Shown here piece after piece: positions 60,939 to 64,000 of a stretch of 64,000 nucleotides of DNA. A program made the position numbers and the translations under genes. Under the pieces are notes generated by a model that did no database searches, had not been told where the DNA came from, and worked only from the letters and a program-made list of their open reading frames with translations. How positions within the stretch are numbered: position 1 is the stretch's first letter; each line of letters opens with the position of its first letter. The DNA comes from an uncultured Aquimarina sp. (lineage in GTDB: Bacteria; Bacteroidota; Bacteroidia; Flavobacteriales; Flavobacteriaceae): contig NZ_CANLMP010000006.1 in the NCBI RefSeq assembly GCF_947492405.1, positions 124,001 to 188,000 on the forward strand. The letters run 5' to 3'.

Positions 60939-63170
60939 CTAAAACCTATAGATTATCCCTGCTTTAGCAAAAAATGGAGTACCAGGTGTAAAGTGAATTT
61001 CTTCTACGGATTGGGTTTCATTTGCCAACCTTGATTCCGTAGCGAATTGTGTTTCATTCCACTCAGTATCAAATAGATTTTCAATACTTACAGAAAAATC
61101 AAAATGCTTCCATTTATAATTTAAGGATATATCAAATACTGTGTATCCTTCTGCCTCTATACTATTATTTTCTGTTGCTGCTCGATCTCCTAGATATCGA
61201 TACCGAACTCCACCAGAAAAATTATGAAAACTTTCTATACTTATTCCTCCCGCAGCAGTAATCTTTGGCGCTAGAGGAATATAATCTTCCCCATCTGGTT
61301 CTTCAATACTTCTGGCATATGTATAAGTTACGTCAGAATCTAAAAACAACCAGTCATTTATCTGATATCTACCGCTAAAATCAATTCCTATTCTTCTTGT
61401 TTTCCCACTTGGTTCAACAACTCCTTCATCACCTACATACACGAATTCTTGTTCTAATCCTAGGTACCAAAGTGTTGTATTTAGAAATACTCTTGAAAAA
61501 GGTTTCCAATTTGCACCTACATCTATTCCATATGACTTAGGTAAAATCTCTTCTCCTTTTTGTGCAACAACTACGCGAGTATCATTCCCGTGAAATCCTA
61601 TTCCTGATTTCATAAAAAAATGTAAGTTATCGGTTGGATCGTAAGAGATTCTTAATTTGGGAGTAATGATTGATTTAGTTTCAGACTGTATCTGAAATGG
61701 TGTTAGCAATGCATCCTCGTAGGTATACTTAAAATAATCCAAACGCACTACTGGGGTTATTTTTAATTTCCCAAAATCTAACGTAACATCAGCAAAAGCA
61801 TACGCATTTGTCTCATTTACTGTTCCTAGACTTACATTTTCCAGAGTTTCATTTCGATTCGCCGTTCTGGATAACTCATTACCTTTTATCGCATCATTTC
61901 GAAGACCTATTCCTCCGTTAAACTCCAAATCGAGCTTATCCCAATATTTTCTGGAACTAAATGTGCTATTAAAACCAAATAGGTTTCTACGTTCTTTTTG
62001 TCTGATCTGATCTCCATTTACAGGATCATTTAAGAAAAAAGTAAAATTCGAATACAGTTCAAAATCATACAACGTATAAAATACATTTGTTCTAAAAGTA
62101 GTGTTATCAGTTAGGAACTTGTCATACATCATATTAAAATTAGTTCTGGATGTATTTCCACCTTCTGTATCATCTATAGCACCAAAACGTGAAATTAGGC
62201 TTTGAGCTACAGCTCTGTTTGGTATTTGTCCAGAGGCATCCCATCTACTGGTAAAATGAGAAGCAGAAAAAGACACTTTACTATTGTTTTGCAACTGTGC
62301 CACATATTTACCCGCTAGATTAATTCTATTAAAATTTTGAGGAGACTCAAAAGGTCCATCACCTTCTAAATATTCTATTGCTAGTGTAGCGTTCTCTTTA
62401 TTAGAAGCTTCTAATAAATTAAATAATCCTACTGTTCTTAATGTATTGAAAGCTCCTGCTTCTACTTTGATCTCATTCTCAGTAAAACTCTCTTTTGTTT
62501 TAAAGTCTACATATCCAGCCGTATTGAAATTTCCATGATCGGCCGTAAACGAACCTTTACCAAAACGTATTTTATTAATGGTCTCCGGAATAATAAAATG
62601 TAAATCTGCATATCCTTGTCCATGAGCATGAGATACCATATTTACAGGCATACCATCTACAGAAATTGATACATCTGTTCCATGATCAACATCAAATCCT
62701 CTAATAAAAATCTGTTCAGCTTTACCCCCTCCAGCATGCTGACCAATAAATAGACCTGGTACTTTTCGTAATAATTCCTGAGAGGAGTTTACTGGATTTA
62801 CTCTCATATCCAACTTATTTATTAATTGTAATGGATTAATTTCTTGTTTCAAAACCAATTCATCAAGCTGAAAAATTTTGTTTTCCAATCGCACTTTTAT
62901 ACCATTCGATATATCTTCTTTTTTAATGACTATTCTTTTAGTTTCAAAACCTAACAATCGTATTGTTAACGTATCATTTTCTTTCACTTTATGGAGTAAA
63001 AAAATTCCGTTGTCTAAAGTATGTGTATGACTCTCTGCCTTATTATTATACACGTAAGCTTCAGACAAAGGAGTATCAAATACATCAATAACTTTACCTT
63101 TTAAGCTTTGATTTTGAGCATAACCGTATACACTGAATATCAGTGAAGTTATTATAAAAATATTTTTCAT
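60939..63170 (-). CDS. TonB-dependent outer-membrane receptor
   Basis: A 743-residue receptor. A signal peptide (1-18, GYAQN) is followed by a carboxypeptidase-regulatory-like domain (about 22-95). A plug domain covers about 110-215 (RKVPGLFIGQHAGGGKAEQIFIRGFDVDHGTDVSISVDGMP, in parts), and a 22-strand barrel ends in phenylalanine (AKAGIIYRF). The plug is rich in His (HAGGG, DHG, VSHAHGQ), which hints at metal or metal-complex uptake but does not prove it. It lies 27 bp after the TPR gene, probably in the same operon. Confidence 0.9.
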   Translation of the reverse strand: MKNIFIITSLIFSVYGYAQNQSLKGKVIDVFDTPLSEAYVYNNKAESHTHTLDNGIFLLHKVKENDTLTIRLLGFETKRIVIKKEDISNGIKVRLENKIFQLDELVLKQEINPLQLINKLDMRVNPVNSSQELLRKVPGLFIGQHAGGGKAEQIFIRGFDVDHGTDVSISVDGMPVNMVSHAHGQGYADLHFIIPETINKIRFGKGSFTADHGNFNTAGYVDFKTKESFTENEIKVEAGAFNTLRTVGLFNLLEASNKENATLAIEYLEGDGPFESPQNFNRINLAGKYVAQLQNNSKVSFSASHFTSRWDASGQIPNRAVAQSLISRFGAIDDTEGGNTSRTNFNMMYDKFLTDNTTFRTNVFYTLYDFELYSNFTFFLNDPVNGDQIRQKERRNLFGFNSTFSSRKYWDKLDLEFNGGIGLRNDAIKGNELSRTANRNETLENVSLGTVNETNAYAFADVTLDFGKLKITPVVRLDYFKYTYEDALLTPFQIQSETKSIITPKLRISYDPTDNLHFFMKSGIGFHGNDTRVVVAQKGEEILPKSYGIDVGANWKPFSRVFLNTTLWYLGLEQEFVYVGDEGVVEPSGKTRRIGIDFSGRYQINDWLFLDSDVTYTYARSIEEPDGEDYIPLAPKITAAGGISIESFHNFSGGVRYRYLGDRAATENNSIEAEGYTVFDISLNYKWKHFDFSVSIENLFDTEWNETQFATESRLANETQSVEEIHFTPGTPFFAKAGIIYRF

Positions 63171-63197
63171 GAGTGTTGTTTAGAGGGTGAAAAATGT

Positions 63198-64000
63198 TTA
63201 CAGCTCCTGTATTTTTCTAAAAGTTACAGGTCCTAATTCGTAGCCACTCTCTAATAATTCTTCCTTAATCGGAACAATTGCATCTTTCATATCATTCGCC
63301 TTATAAATCTCTGCAATGTGATAGTTTGCCTCTGGCTCAAACGTCTTATTTAGTAAGTGCTTTTGAGCAATGTCCAATGCTTTTTTATGATCTCCTTTCA
63401 GATTAAGAATATAGGCTTTAAGATCATAGGATTGTGGTGCGGGACGGTTCCGTATCTCTTCTTCGGCTATGTCCAAGGCTTGATCAAATTTTTTGTACTC
63501 TTCTGCTAGTAATAATGCATTATGTGTATTATACATGAATCCGTATCGTTCATCTTTAACAGCTTGCTCATACATCTTAAGATATACTTTTTTAGTGATA
63601 TCTTCTTTTTGAAACTCTGCAATCTCAGCCTTCAAAAGAAAATAATCAGGACTTTGATAATTTGATGTTATTTCGTCTAAGATTGCTAAAGCTTCTACGG
63701 GCTTTTTTTCATAAGAATATATGATCCAAGCGATTCCTTTTTTCGCATAGGCGTTAGAAGGGTCTATAGCTAAAGCTTTTAGATAATGATTATAGGATTC
63801 TTTAATTCTACCAGCATGACCATAATAGTCTGCTAAATTAGTATACGACCATAATAGTAAACCTTCTTTTTTACTGTTCTCGGCTATTTGTTTAGCTTTT
63901 TCCATATTTCTTATGGTGGCATCCAGATTTCCTTTGTAATCATTCCATTTCGCTAAACGAATCAAAAAATTAAAATCATTTTGGTTTGCTATCCTTTCCA
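63198..64000 (-). CDS. TPR-repeat protein, partial (5' end beyond window)
   Basis: At least 267 residues are visible; the reading frame stays open to the right edge, so the start is beyond the window. Four to five tetratricopeptide-like helix pairs are visible (ATIRNMEKAKQIAENSKKEG, LWSYTNLADYYGHAGRIKES, YNHYLKALAIDPSNAYAKKG, DLKAYILNLKGDHKKALDIA). It precedes the TonB receptor. It may help assemble or regulate that transporter; no enzyme motif seen. Confidence 0.75.
   Translation of the reverse strand, partial: ERIANQNDFNFLIRLAKWNDYKGNLDATIRNMEKAKQIAENSKKEGLLLWSYTNLADYYGHAGRIKESYNHYLKALAIDPSNAYAKKGIAWIIYSYEKKPVEALAILDEITSNYQSPDYFLLKAEIAEFQKEDITKKVYLKMYEQAVKDERYGFMYNTHNALLLAEEYKKFDQALDIAEEEIRNRPAPQSYDLKAYILNLKGDHKKALDIAQKHLLNKTFEPEANYHIAEIYKANDMKDAIVPIKEELLESGYELGPVTFRKIQEL

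Overview
The window is AT-rich DNA from a member of the Bacteroidota, most likely a marine Flavobacteriaceae bacterium of the Aquimarina type (the genus is inference). The signs are: three proteins with C-terminal type IX secretion (T9SS) sorting domains; many short lipoproteins; promoter -7 boxes of the TAnnTTTG form; and families typical of the phylum (DUF2490, DUF3857, a TonB receptor with a carboxypeptidase-like N-terminal domain, a Bacteroidota-type TssD/Hcp). I see no rRNA, tRNA, CRISPR array, transposase or integrase gene.

Layout. 1-12.1 kb is mostly ordinary chromosome: a MoxR-type AAA ATPase (cut by the left edge) with its VWA partner, an M28 peptidase plus a class A beta-lactamase-like lipoprotein, a three-gene run (metallo-beta-lactamase fold protein, BNR/sortilin-like protein, DUF2490 protein), a DUF559 endonuclease-like gene beside a multi-hairpin repeat, and an isochorismatase-family hydrolase. 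12.1-46 kb is an accessory zone: a three-gene ABC-3C-like defence operon (12.7-16.1 kb), a T9SS surface protein made of near-identical 345-bp repeats, many short genes each with its own leader and tail repeat, two DUF3857 proteins, and a minus-strand type VI secretion operon (27.8-33.9 kb). That operon encodes a TssD/Hcp tube protein with a C-terminal extension, a LysM-GH19 peptidoglycan-degrading effector and four exported small proteins, which are candidate immunity factors. Next come a SMI1/KNR4 protein, an AraC regulator, an AAC(6')-like acetyltransferase, a YfeS-like protein, a HipA-like kinase with a DUF3037 partner, and DUF4386, hydrolase-OsmC and MepB proteins.

46-64 kb is again more ordinary: a T9SS metallophosphoesterase, a membrane protein, a T9SS M36 metallopeptidase, a YdeI/OmdA protein, two LVIVD-repeat lipoproteins, a Cu/Zn superoxide dismutase lipoprotein, an ECF sigma/anti-sigma pair, a CxxCH lipoprotein, a DUF4412-like lipoprotein, and a TonB-dependent receptor downstream of a TPR protein that runs off the right edge.

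The strongest leads for new biology are the orphan TssD-effector-immunity island with a domain apparently shared between tube and effector, the ABC-3C-like operon with an altered nuclease motif, the HipA-like/DUF3037 pair, and the families of short repeats that sit at gene boundaries and suggest cassette-like gene turnover without a visible recombinase. All family names come from reading the sequence; no database search was run.
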